Below are positions 23,600 through 34,729 of a stretch of DNA of 64,000 nt, piece by piece. Source of the stretch: Heloderma charlesbogerti (lineage: Eukaryota > Chordata > Lepidosauria > Squamata > Helodermatidae). A program made the position numbers and the translations under genes. The stretch is from NCBI GenBank assembly GCA_026122225.1, contig JANEZZ010001392.1:124001-188000 (forward strand), given 5' to 3'. The notes under the pieces are model-generated. The model saw only the letters and a program-made list of their open reading frames with translations, was not told the origin of the DNA and searched no databases. The first letter of the stretch is position 1. Every line of letters starts with the position of its first letter.

Positions 23600-24205
23600 G
23601 ACAGGACCTTGTGCTTGACATGCAAAAGGTCCCAGTTCAATCTCTGGCAATCTCCAGTTTACAAGATGGTCCCTGACAGTGGTGTACTGGTAAATTCTGA
23701 GACGCAGGCACTCCTCATGACAGTCCCCATAGCCACGCCCCCAAGGCGAATCCAAAAATGCTGGCACCTCTGTTGATCCTTATCGGCAAACCAGTTGTAG
23801 CACTTTTCATCTCCACCTTTTGTAAAGCTAATGGGTCTTAAGTGCCCATTTAAGAAAGCCACCCCCAAATATTTGCATTTCAACAGAGATAGCTCACAAC
23901 AGCATATTGTTTCCAGGAAACTCCATCATTCCCCCAGCTACTGTGAAGATTGCAGCTAAGCTCAGAGGGAACAGGGAAGTCTGAAGGGGGTGGCAGATGA
24001 TGTCGGCATCCCCGCTAATAAAACAGTGTCAGGGCTGCTTCCCTGCGAGCCCTGCCTCCACTCCACCACTGATTCCTGGTTGCAGGTGATTCAGGTAGAC
24101 CCTTCTCTGCTCAAAACCCTGGAGAGACAATGTCAGTATGGGAGACAATACCAGACTAGATGGACCAATTATCTTACTCAGTATAAGGCAGTTTCATACA
24201 TTCAC
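23600..24205 (+). mobile_element. SINE-2 interrupted by a family X element
   Basis: Left part 23600-23676 has AAAAGGTCCCAGTTCAATCT. Right part 24072-24205 has ACCCTGGAGAGACAATGTC and CTCAGTATAAGGCAGTTTC. They are halves of one tRNA-headed SINE. Confidence 0.6.
23677..24071 (+). mobile_element. Family X element, complete (about 395 bp)
   Basis: Inverted ends CAGTGGTGTACTGG and CCACTCCACCACTG. The flanks agree at only 5 of 8 bases. No transposase frame. Confidence 0.7.
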
Positions 24206-25439
24206 TATTCCCCATGATCAGTTTTCAAACAACTTGGCACTTTAACACAAAACAATCTCAGCAATAAAAGATAAAATGAAACTGTACAGGAACATAGACG
24301 CAATATATAGATACATGTGGTTTCTTAACAATGTAAAAAGCCACCAGGACCTCAAAATCTTTACAGAATTTTCACCACCCCAAAGGGTGGGGAAGATTGA
24401 ATTGATGCCCACCTTACCCAGAATTAATTCACCTCTTAGGTCTATTTTCCAGCATTATATTTTTCCTACCAGTGTTTTCAAATCATAGATAGCAAAGGAA
24501 TCACAAGATGCCTGAAGACTGGTGTCTTTGTAAAGGCAGAATTGTTAGGGCTGAGTTCACATTGGTCAAGTGTACAGAAATCCGGCGATTTACAAGCATG
24601 TGTGAACCAGCCCTTTTCAGAGGCACACAGGAGAGTCTCGTCTTGCAGAACTCGTAAAACCTTCTCTGCAGTGGAAGCCTGTTTCATTCATTGGTGCTTA
24701 CTCTGTATATGTTTATGCTCCAGATGCACTGAGTGCACACTCCCGGCAGCTGCATCTGGATGACCCATACAGGTTGACACAAGGAGGTATGTTACTTGGG
24801 GCAAATCCACAATGGGGTTTCTCCCGCCTCCCCCATAGATGCAGAAAGTCCTCCCAAAAATGCAAATATTATTCTGCATGGAGCTTGATTCATCCTACTC
24901 ACAAATGTCCCCACAAATGTCCCACTCTGCTCTGCAACCAAGGCAGGGCCAGCACCGGTACCTGGTATCACTGGGCTCCTGCCAGAGCCCCAAAATCCTG
25001 GCAGGGGCCACCGTTCTTTGGTTTTTAGTGGCCTGGCACTCCCAATAGCTGGCTCTGTTGACTCTTTTAATTTCCCACAATGCCCCTGACCTAGCCTTGC
25101 TCTGGGGCATTCTGGGAAATATTAAAAGGGTGGTTAGACCCAGCTCCTGGTGGGGCTCAAAGCACTGCCACCACAGCCAGGTAAGCCCACCAGGGGCCAT
25201 TGACAGAGGAGGGGTCTCACTAGAGGAGAGTTACCCCAGGCCACCCCTCAAAGCTGCAGCCAGCCCTGAACCAAGGAATTAATGGGGGGGGGGGTCGTCA
25301 CCATAGAGCTTGCATCACTTGTCAAGATCACAATTGCTGAATCAGCACATAACTGCTCCTGCCCCTCTTCTTTTCTTTCTTTAAACCAAACCATGCAGTG
25401 ATACCCTGAAACTGGTTTAAACTTACTTTGGTGTATGCT
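24206..25439. other. No gene recognised; may hold distal IRF8 3' UTR
   Basis: No transposon was recognised in 24206-25439. Since IRF8 runs leftward, part could be 3' UTR. A minus-strand ATTAAA lies near 25073. Confidence 0.35.
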
Positions 25440-25693
25440 GTAGTGTTGAGAAGCCCAAATAAAGTTTTAATTGGTTTCATGTATGTGAAATTCTAAATGG
25501 AAAACAACCCCCCTCCAACAACCATATAAACATTCCTCCAGAATCTATATGCAAAGGCCAGGAAAATTTTTCCAGAGACAGAAGTTCAATGGGTGATGAT
25601 ACAAAAATAGATCTAAACAGAATCCTCTTTTTCTTTGGTAAGGTTTTTTTAAAATAATAATAATAATAATAATACTCCTTACAGGAAGGAGTC
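25440..25693 (-). other. IRF8: IRF8 3' UTR, proximal part, with a possible poly(A) signal
   Basis: The sequence after the stop is A/T-rich and free of recognised transposons, with a (TTA)n run at 25652-25673 (read on the minus strand). No AATAAA is visible on the minus strand here. The first candidate is the variant ATTAAA at 25471-25466, which would give a 3' UTR of about 240 nt. Mammalian IRF8 has a longer 3' UTR, so transcription may continue below 25000. The end is not determined. Confidence 0.4.
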
Positions 25694-25870
25694 TTAGACG
25701 GTGATCTGTTGGTTCTCTCTGAAAATGGGTCTTTGGTGGGGCCCGCAAGAATCCTGGAAGTTCCTGTACATCTGGTCATAATGAACCTCCTCTCCCATCG
25801 GGTGGGTCAGGGTGATGCTGTCATTCTTCCCAGCTTCCTCCACCAACTGCCGAATGCTCAGCTGTTCAAT
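25694..25870 (-). CDS. IRF8: IRF8 exon 9 coding part (residues 367-424 and stop)
   Basis: The acceptor TTCTGACTACAG opens on IEQLSIRQLVEEAGK. The exon then shows QMYRNFQD, the short tail PHQRPIFRENQQITV and TAA at 25696-25694. The C-terminal RENQQITV is identical to mammalian IRF8 and settles the identity against IRF4. A four-unit minisatellite lies 37 nt upstream of the acceptor. The 3' UTR follows below 25694. Confidence 0.96.
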   Translation of the reverse strand: MEQLSIRQLVEEAGKNDSITLTHPMGEEVHYDQMYRNFQDSCGPHQRPIFRENQQITV

Positions 25871-28800
25871 CTGTAGTCAGAAGAAGGCAAGATATCTTTG
25901 TTTTGATCAAGTAGTATCTTTTAAGAACCAAGTAGTATCTTTTAAGGACCAAGTAGTATCTTTTAAGGTCAAGTAGTATCTTTTAAGGACCGAGCAGTAC
26001 ACTGGGGAAGTTCGAAATGCATAATTAACATGAATTGGCTAGATGATGCTGAAGAAGAAGCATCTATACAATGCTTTATGGTTTTCAGACTGCTGCATGC
26101 ACATTATCTCCATAACACTTACACAACAGCCCTGTATGGTAGGTCAGCCTCATCATCTCCCTATTGCAAGGGCTGAGGGAAGGAGGGAGGTTTGCCTAAG
26201 TCAGGGGTACAGAACCCCTTTCAGCCCAAGAGCCAAACTGCATTTCAGAGATGCTTTGGGGGGGCCACATTCCAGTGGTAGGCGGGGCAAACGCAAAGGG
26301 GGAGAGGCCAAAAATGCTTGCATATTTTACCTTAAAGCTCTCACTGCCAGTAACGAAGCCTTAGGAGAGGCATTTCAACCAATTAGAATGGAGGGGAAAC
26401 ACACAAATGCCAAGCAACCACCAAATGATTGGCAGTCAGGGAAAGCGGGGTGGCCAGCAGAAGAGGGCATGGAAATTAAGGGAACCACAGAAAGCCATAT
26501 TGGGACCCCAGGCAGGCCAAATTTGGCCTCCGGCTCTGAGATTCTGCACCTCTGGCTTAAGGTGACACCTTGTAAATCTGTTTGAGAAGCAAAATTTGAA
26601 CCAGGTATTTCCTGGTCTACAGCTCAGCCTTTTAGCCTCTATGCTGTTCAGTTCAGTGGTGACAGGGACCACACTGAGCCTCAACACCAATAGCAGCTAC
26701 CTGAGCCAGCATGGCCAGCAAACAGCCTGCAACACCACCAGCAGCTCCTGCCTCCTCTTTCTCTCCTCATGCTGCGCTCACGGGCTGCTCAGGTTGGCAG
26801 CGGCGTACCAGCCCAGCTCAGGTTATCCTGAACTCAGACATTGTAGAGCATGCATGCACTAACATGCCCTTTAGCTTTCAGTTCAGACACAGCCTGAGCC
26901 CAGGAAGGTTAGCTGGGGCTGGGCTGGGCAAGCACAACATCACAATTCGGGGACTGACAACGGGCCCTCCTGAGGGCACAGGCCATCAGCAGCTGCCCAA
27001 CTACGCTGAAGCCTAGTGTCCACCCCATCTATGCTGATAGATGGGTCAAACACCAAAACATTATCAGACCCAAACCCATCCCAACACTGGATTTGTCCTG
27101 GGCTAGCATCAACATCCTGCCCCCACTTCAAACCACACATTCCAAAGGTCTAGATGCTCTAACAGCACTTTTCCTGAATTGCTTTCACCATACCTCCTCT
27201 GCAAACGCCATCACCGTCCCCATCGCTTATTGCCAATATTGCCTTCTCTCCCCATTTCCTGCCTTGCCCGACTAACAAATTGTTTAATTAATTCATTAAA
27301 TGAACGAACTGAAGAATTTTTATGCTGTTCCTCAGCCCGGACTGGCTTACATGCAACCTGTAAAACAAGACTGTCTCTGCCCCACAGGCTTACAATCTAA
27401 AGAGACAATCAAAGACACAGTCTAGACCATTAGAGGTTATTTACCCTGCAGGGAAGTCATTTAGGAGATAATGCCTTTTAAACAGGTCTACGAATAAGCC
27501 ATTTGTAATCAGCGTTATCAAGAGAGGAAATGTTCTGAGATTCCCTTTGGATAATTTTTGCACACTCTGAAGATTGTTCTGAAGAAGTTGTATATGAAAC
27601 GGGCAGATGCCAGGATGCCTGTCAAGTCTGTTCTGAGTCTGTTCTTTATTTTGCACAATTTGTGTAATCATAGCACTCGAAAAGTTCTCAGTCCTTACTA
27701 TGCACATTGTATATTTTTGTGTATGTGTAACATAAGGTTTTCCACAAGCTCTTATGGATGGGAACCTTGCATTTTTGTTATATAAACTTTTGTGATATAA
27801 ACTTTTATTATGCACTGATTGTGTAAACATCATGTGGCATATGGCTACTATATAGTTATTTGATAAACAATTTTTCCAGTCTGGTGGTTGCTTTTGATTT
27901 ACTATCTAAAAAGACACAACACACAAGGAAAGGGGAATGGAAAGGGAAAAGGATAAAAATTCAGTAGTCTTTCAGCAGGATGTTTTAAGCCTGCATGTCA
28001 CTTCTGTGCTCTCTGTACCACACCTTGCACACCATCACCATCAAATAAAAAGGCATCTGCAGAGCAGATAGCTGTCCATGTGAAGGAGCCAAGCCACATG
28101 TCATAACAGGCAGGCAGGGAGCTCAGATTCACTTGCCAAACAGATTAGTGGGAACAGATGTTCCTTACTGATATTAAAACAATGGCAGCCAATCAGACCC
28201 TAAGCATGAAGTGCATTTTTAAGCATGACGCACATTTTTCCCCAAAACATAAGGGCTAGTACCTTGGGTGTTTATTTCGAAACTAGAAGCTGAGATCTGT
28301 TCTATATTTGAGAATCAATGGGGGTGAGAAAGGAAGAACAACTCTAAATTTAACAGTGGGAAGTCCCAAGATCCTCTTGCACTATACAGGAGGGAACTCA
28401 CATCTGTGGAGAACTGGAGGAGGTGGAGAGAGATAATATATACTGCCAACACCATTATATGGACTGCACTACTCACCTCAACAAGGATCAGCTTGAAGCG
28501 TAAAGGGGTGGCATCTGGGAACTCCTCCCCAAAACAGAGAATAACTTTGCTGTTCGGGAAGCGGCCTTGATTGTTATAATACTGATGAAACTCTACAAGA
28601 AGAAAATGGGAAACATTTTAATTCATTTAAAGGCAGGAGTGATCTGCCTCAATATAGGCAAATACAAAAGCATGAAACACCTGAGATACTGCCAGATACA
28701 GCACAGCCTTCCTTTGTATCGTTTGAAAAAAATATTCGTTTATTTATAACTTTCATCAAAATAAAAGTACTTTTAATCCGGGAATAGGTAACTTGTGGCT

Positions 28801-31800
28801 CTCCAGATGTCATTGGACTACAACTCCCATCCGCTTTGACCAACATAGCCAAAGGTGAGGGATGATTGGGGCTGCAGTCCAACAACACCTGGAGGACCAC
28901 AAGTTGCCCACCCCTATTTTAATCCATCACGGGGTCCATAATTTGGACCAACTCATCTCCCTAAACACAAAACGGTGTAATTAAGCATCATCAGCAAACA
29001 GACGAGACTGCCATGACGTGCAATCTGCAACTTTGTGACAGCACAAAGCAAGTGTAGAAATCAATCCTAGCACAGAATCCTGCACTCTAGAATGCTCAGG
29101 ATTTCAGTTTTTGTTTTTTAAAGCATGTTTCTAGTCCTTAAGAATATAAAAAATCTTTTTAGAAGTGTGTGGCAATGCACGGTGAAACCTCAAAAGCTGG
29201 CAGAATGGGGGGTTGAACAGGATCTCCAGTGCTTCAGGGAGGAGCCTTTTGCCCCTCCCCATGGAGCACAGAAACAAAAGCCAGTGAGGGCCAGTGTGGT
29301 GTAGTCGTTAGGGTGTTGGACTGGGGAGACCCAGGTTCTAGTCTCCACTTGGCCGTGAAGCTCACTGGGTGACTTTGAGCCAGTCATTGACTCTCAGCCT
29401 AACCTCCCTCACAGGGTTGTTGTAAGGATACAATGGAGAGGAGAACCATGCATACTGGCTGGGGCTCCTCGGAGTAAAAGGCACGGTATAAATGTAACTA
29501 ATTACTGAATTAATAAAATGGCATGCAACTGGTAAATATTATACGCTTATTTTACATCATTTATACTGGTTGTGGAATTCTGTCTGTCTTGGATTACCCT
29601 GGCTTGGCATTTTGATTTTGACTTTAGCTTTAAGTTGCAGGATGCTCAACAGCCCCCAGGCATAAGATACATCAGGGGGCAAAGGTGCCAAAAAAAGCAG
29701 CTCACAGACCTCTGAGAAAGTGGTTGGTGTCAAAGATCTTGACCACTTCGTCCCGGTCCAGCTTGTTGGACTTCTCCTTGCAGAGCACGGTGTTCCCGCT
29801 CCAGAAGACCCGGCCCTGGCTGAGCCTTTTGATGAAGATGCCCTGCTTGTTGCAGTGCAGAAGCACCCCCCTCTCCAGGTGCCCAAAGAGCTTCTTGGTG
29901 ATCTGCCGCTGGCGTTCATTTGCGATCACGTCCGCCGACGGGAACCGCACGTGCTCCAGGTTGTTTTCCAGGATGTACGGCGTTTCTGCAAAGGAGATGC
30001 GGCAGCCTTCGGGGCGAGAGGTGGTGGTGTTTCCTACCAGCTTCCCTCCATAATAGAAGCTGATCACCATCTGAGAATAGCCTGCAAAGACACACACAGT
30101 AAAATCCCTCAGAGGGATGTGTATAGCATATATATATGGGTTGATCCAGACAACCATCTTGAAAGTGTGATGACAGGGCAGGCGGTTAAAGCAGGGGTGC
30201 GGAACCTCTTTCAGCCCAAGGGATGAATTTCATTTCAGTGAAGTTTGGGGGGGGCACATCTGTGTGATGCCCCCTCATCTCATGTCCTCCAAATCCCGTC
30301 TTAAAACATTTGCCGTGAAGCCTTTGGCACAAGCCCCTAGTCCTCAAGCACTACAGATACTCAGCCTGTAACCAAGCCTGAAAGAGCTGCATATTCCTTC
30401 CCTGATTAGCCTGGCCTCCACTTCCCCTCCACTCCTCTATTATTTCCCCATCTCAAATGTTTGATTGTAAGCTCCTCAGGGCAGATATCTGTCCTTTGAT
30501 ACAATCCTTTGATACAATCCTTTGTATACTTTTTTTTTTTGTATTTGTATACAATCCTTTGATACTTTGCTGCTGTACAGCAGGAGCGTTGAACGTCTTT
30601 GAATTCCATTTTAAAGAGGAGAAACTTTCAGGGAGGGGGGGCTTTCCAGTAGTGGTTGGGGCCAGAAGCAAAAAAGGGGGCAAAAACTAAAAAAAAATAC
30701 CATCCTATTCTAGTTTAAAGTTCTTACCACCAGGAACTAAGCCTTAAGAGACGCATTTTAACCTTTTAGAATGGGGAAAAAACTGCACAAAAACTGGGAA
30801 ACTGACAAACAATAGGCGGTCAAGGGAAAGGAACGTGGCCATTTGGGAAACCCTAGAGGGCCAAAGTGGGACCCCAGGAGGACAGGATTTGGCCCCAAGC
30901 ATGAGGTTCTGCATCCCTGCTGTACAGCACCATGTCACTATATTACTACCAAGTATCATCATCATGCAATCCCTCTGAACTATGGTCCACCTCATTATAA
31001 GAAGCACCCTTGTGCTCAGACAGCCTAACCGCCACCCAGAGCTGTTTTAACTAGAAATACCAGAGATTCCTGGTATCGCTGACATGCGCACAAACACACA
31101 CACACACACTCAGACTCAGGTTGCAAAGGAAATGAAATAAAACGAGGGCTAACTGCACAGGATGCTAACTGACAGAGGAAGCGTAAAGCTTTTTATCATA
31201 CCTGAATGAAGAGGCTCATAACTGGTGAACCCGCTCATCAGGGACAAAGCTACGGATTAAAAAAGAAGAGTTATAGATGTGTTTGTTTTTTCCTGTGTAC
31301 GTGCTAGATCTCCAAATTGAGATTTTCACCTGCCCATTACCCTTTAGTCATCTACAGCAGAGGCCTAAGAATCAGCTATACACTAAATTGATTGATTGAT
31401 TTTTTGATTGATTGATTCCCTGCCATTCCACCAAACAAAATGGTCCTCAAGGAGGCCAAGAGTAATAAAAACCAGAATTATAATAAACTTAGTTAAAACC
31501 AACATAAAAACAAATAGATGAAAAACACTACAATAAAAGAAGTAAAATCAGCATGCAAGCCAACTGAAGCCTCTTCAGCAACACCTTACATGCCAAAGGT
31601 CTGCCTGAATACAAATATATTTGCCTGTGGGTGGAAAGACAGCAGAGAGGAAGCCAACCTTGCCTCCCTCAGCAGGGAGTTCCAGAGCCTGGGAGCAACC
31701 ACCGAAAAGGCCCTCTCTCATGTCCCCACTAAATTGGACCCTTAGTCTATTTAGCCCAGGGCAGACTGCTCTAAGTGGCAGCTACATTCCAAGGCTCTGG

Positions 31801-34688
31801 AGGAAGTCTTTCTTTGCTGGTCCTTCTGCCCGAGGTCCTTTGATGTGGAGGTGCAGGGGACCAAACCTGGGACATTCTGCATGCAAAGCCTGTGCCCAGC
31901 CACTGAGCTACTTTATGACTCCAACCCCAATGCGAGGACGGTTGCATCATACATTCATCATTGCCCACTTCCGAGAAGGCACAACAGAATATTGCTCACT
32001 GGCTTCATCAGTGGCCACCTGGTTGTTGGTGTAAAGCACACGTGGGCAACCCACAGGCAGCCTGCAGCCCTCAGCCACTCCAAGTGTGGCCTGCAGAGCC
32101 TCGAGGTGCCCACACAGTTTTCCCCATTGGTCAGCCAAGCATCCATCAGCTAGGTGGCAGAAACAGAGAGCTGTAAGCAGCAGGAAAACCATGACCTTCG
32201 AGGTTAAAGTCTCCCCTTGCCCCGCGCGCGTGTGCACACACACACACACACAGCAACCCTGATCAAGATTAGTAGTGTCACCACCAGCAGCCATTCCAGG
32301 AGGCTGTACAGGGAGAGATGAGAGGGGGAAATGGGGCCATTCCACCAGCTCTGCTGAAAGGCGACTTGATTTTTTCCTCTTCCCTCCCCATCCCTTTTTC
32401 CTTGTGTGTCGCGTCTTTTTAGATTGTAAGTCTGTGGGCAGAGACTGTCCTGTTTTATGATTGTCTTTCTGGCCAAGGAGCAGGATAAGACTACCTTAAA
32501 TGGATGAATGAAGTATTCCTCAACTGCCAGTAGAAGAGAAACAGGATTGCTTGAGTGGGACCGCTGAGGGGTGGATATGTGCAAGTGTGAAACAGAATAT
32601 GGATGAGTGTGTGTGCATATATGTGTGCATGTGTGTGTGATGCAGCCCCCTAAAGGTGCTTGGGGGAGGGACAATGCAATCTGCAAATGAAAAAATATGG
32701 GCCACCATTGTGTAAAGTGAATAATATGGATTCAGAGCCTGGTTTATTCTTTGTACAGCACTTGGTAGAATTTTAAGTCCTTATGACTGCTAAGTTAATG
32801 CAGTAACTGACACACATGACAGTTTGGCAGGGTTTTCTCCAGGCTGAACTGGTTCCGAGCCAGATGAAACTGCCTTTATACTGAATGAGGCCACCAATGA
32901 TTCAATCACATCAACATCTTAACACAGAGGAAGGCAACGTGATGCCCTCCAGGTGTTTGGGACAACAACTTCCATCAGCCCCAGCCAGCATGGCCAATGG
33001 TTAGGGATGATCGGAGCTATAGTCCAAAAGATCTGGAGGGCACCAGGTTGCTTACCCTTGCCTTAACACCTCCTCCCTAAGGACATATTGCTGTCTTACC
33101 AGGACTTGACTGATGCATCCACCAGTCGGGTATTGGTGGATTTCTGCAACTCTCCTGCAGCGGCGAAGGGCTTCTTTTTATTGTGCCAAGGTATTCCTCC
33201 ACTGCTGAGGGGGGCTGGGGAGTTAACAGGGAAGAGGAAGATGGATGACTATAGAGAGGACAACGTTAACATTATACAGATCTGCAGCTGTTATATCCCA
33301 ACAACTTATTCCACTGCTTTGCACAACTAGGAGATATCTCCAGAAAGTTATTTGGGGTGCAATCCTATGCATATGTAAACACAGAAAAGTCCTACAACTC
33401 CCAGCATTCCCCAGCCAGCCTGATGATGGTTTGTATCCAATGTTAGTCCTACTTAGAGTAGACCCATTGAAATGAATAGGGCTTAAGTTAGATTAACATT
33501 GGATACAAAATAATAATAATAATAGCTGAAAGCACTTAACATTGTGTCTTGTACAAATGTTTACAAGAGCCCCCTAAGGTAGGTCATTATTCCCCACAAC
33601 AGCAAACGGCTGGGGAAAATATTTTCCTACCCCACAAAGACCAGGTGTTGCCCTGTGCCATAAATGGATTATCCTGAAGGGCCCCTATTTCCCCCTACGA
33701 CTGGTGATTGGTTCTTCTGGCAACTAATAGTGAGGGTTTTGCTCAGCCTTCCCCAGCCTGGTGCCCTACAGAGTACAGATCCCATCATCCCCACCTAGCA
33801 CAGCCATTGGACTACAATGCCTGTCATCCCCAGCCAGCATGACCCAGCCAACACATTTGGAGGGTACTGATTTAGCTTCTCCTGCCTGCATCATTCCATC
33901 AGCAACAAAAACAAAAACAAAAATCCAAAACGCACTGCTCATTAACCTTCCAGACAGAGATTTCCCATTTTTGCCGACGTTGGCTTCAGTGTCTTATTGT
34001 ATGCTGCTCAATGTCATCATGATAGCACATTAAATTGCCAGTTGGTCCTCTTTTTCCCCTATTTTCATTTCTACTTCCTCCCCTTGGAGGAACTCTGTCT
34101 ACGCTCTGGGCAGCCACTGGAAATCAGAAAGCTTTCTGCCGACTCCTCTGGAATGTGGGGGTTTCAATCCAGCCAACAGGTCCAGGTTTCTGCACGTGCC
34201 GCCTTCTCTCAAAAATGTGGATACCAGCAGCTCTTGTCTCCAAGGTATCACTTGAGACTGGCACCCCTGGAATTTTGGAACCACAAGTAGCTGCCTAGGT
34301 TGCTCTGCCCTGCACCCTGCCCTTCATGGAAAGATAATGTGAGTTTTGATTATTTGTTCTGGGTGTGGTGGGAGGAGGTGGAATTTTAACATTTATCACC
34401 CTGGTCCAGCTACTACAATACACACAGTTTCATGTAGAAACAGACTGTTGCACACTTACTGCTAGCGGGGGGGGGGTTAAAATGGGGTGCGGCATGCTGT
34501 GTACACATAGCCCCTGTCAGGTAATTAGTGATAGCACCAATCACCAATAGCAAACAAGGGAGTGGTTTTAACTGTTTCCCCTGCCCTGCTCTTCTTCCTG
34601 CATGCATGCATGCCATTGGGCTGAAGCCTATTTATTATACTGAGATAGAGGATAAACAAAAACCCTTCCAAGAAAAGAATTCTTGAGA

Positions 34689-34729
<41 letters not shown>

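Noticed and set aside
1..25000. FOXF1 or another neighbour gene expected downstream of IRF8
   Set aside because: No forkhead or other conserved exon was found; only repeats and short frames.
25908..25991. Regular short repeats that could suggest a CRISPR array
   Set aside because: Units are contiguous with no unique spacers, in a vertebrate intron; it is a minisatellite.
29283..29345. tRNA-like A and B boxes (also at 42300, 47060 and 50340)
   Set aside because: They are heads of SINEs with repeat bodies and tails; none folds into a full cloverleaf tRNA gene by eye.
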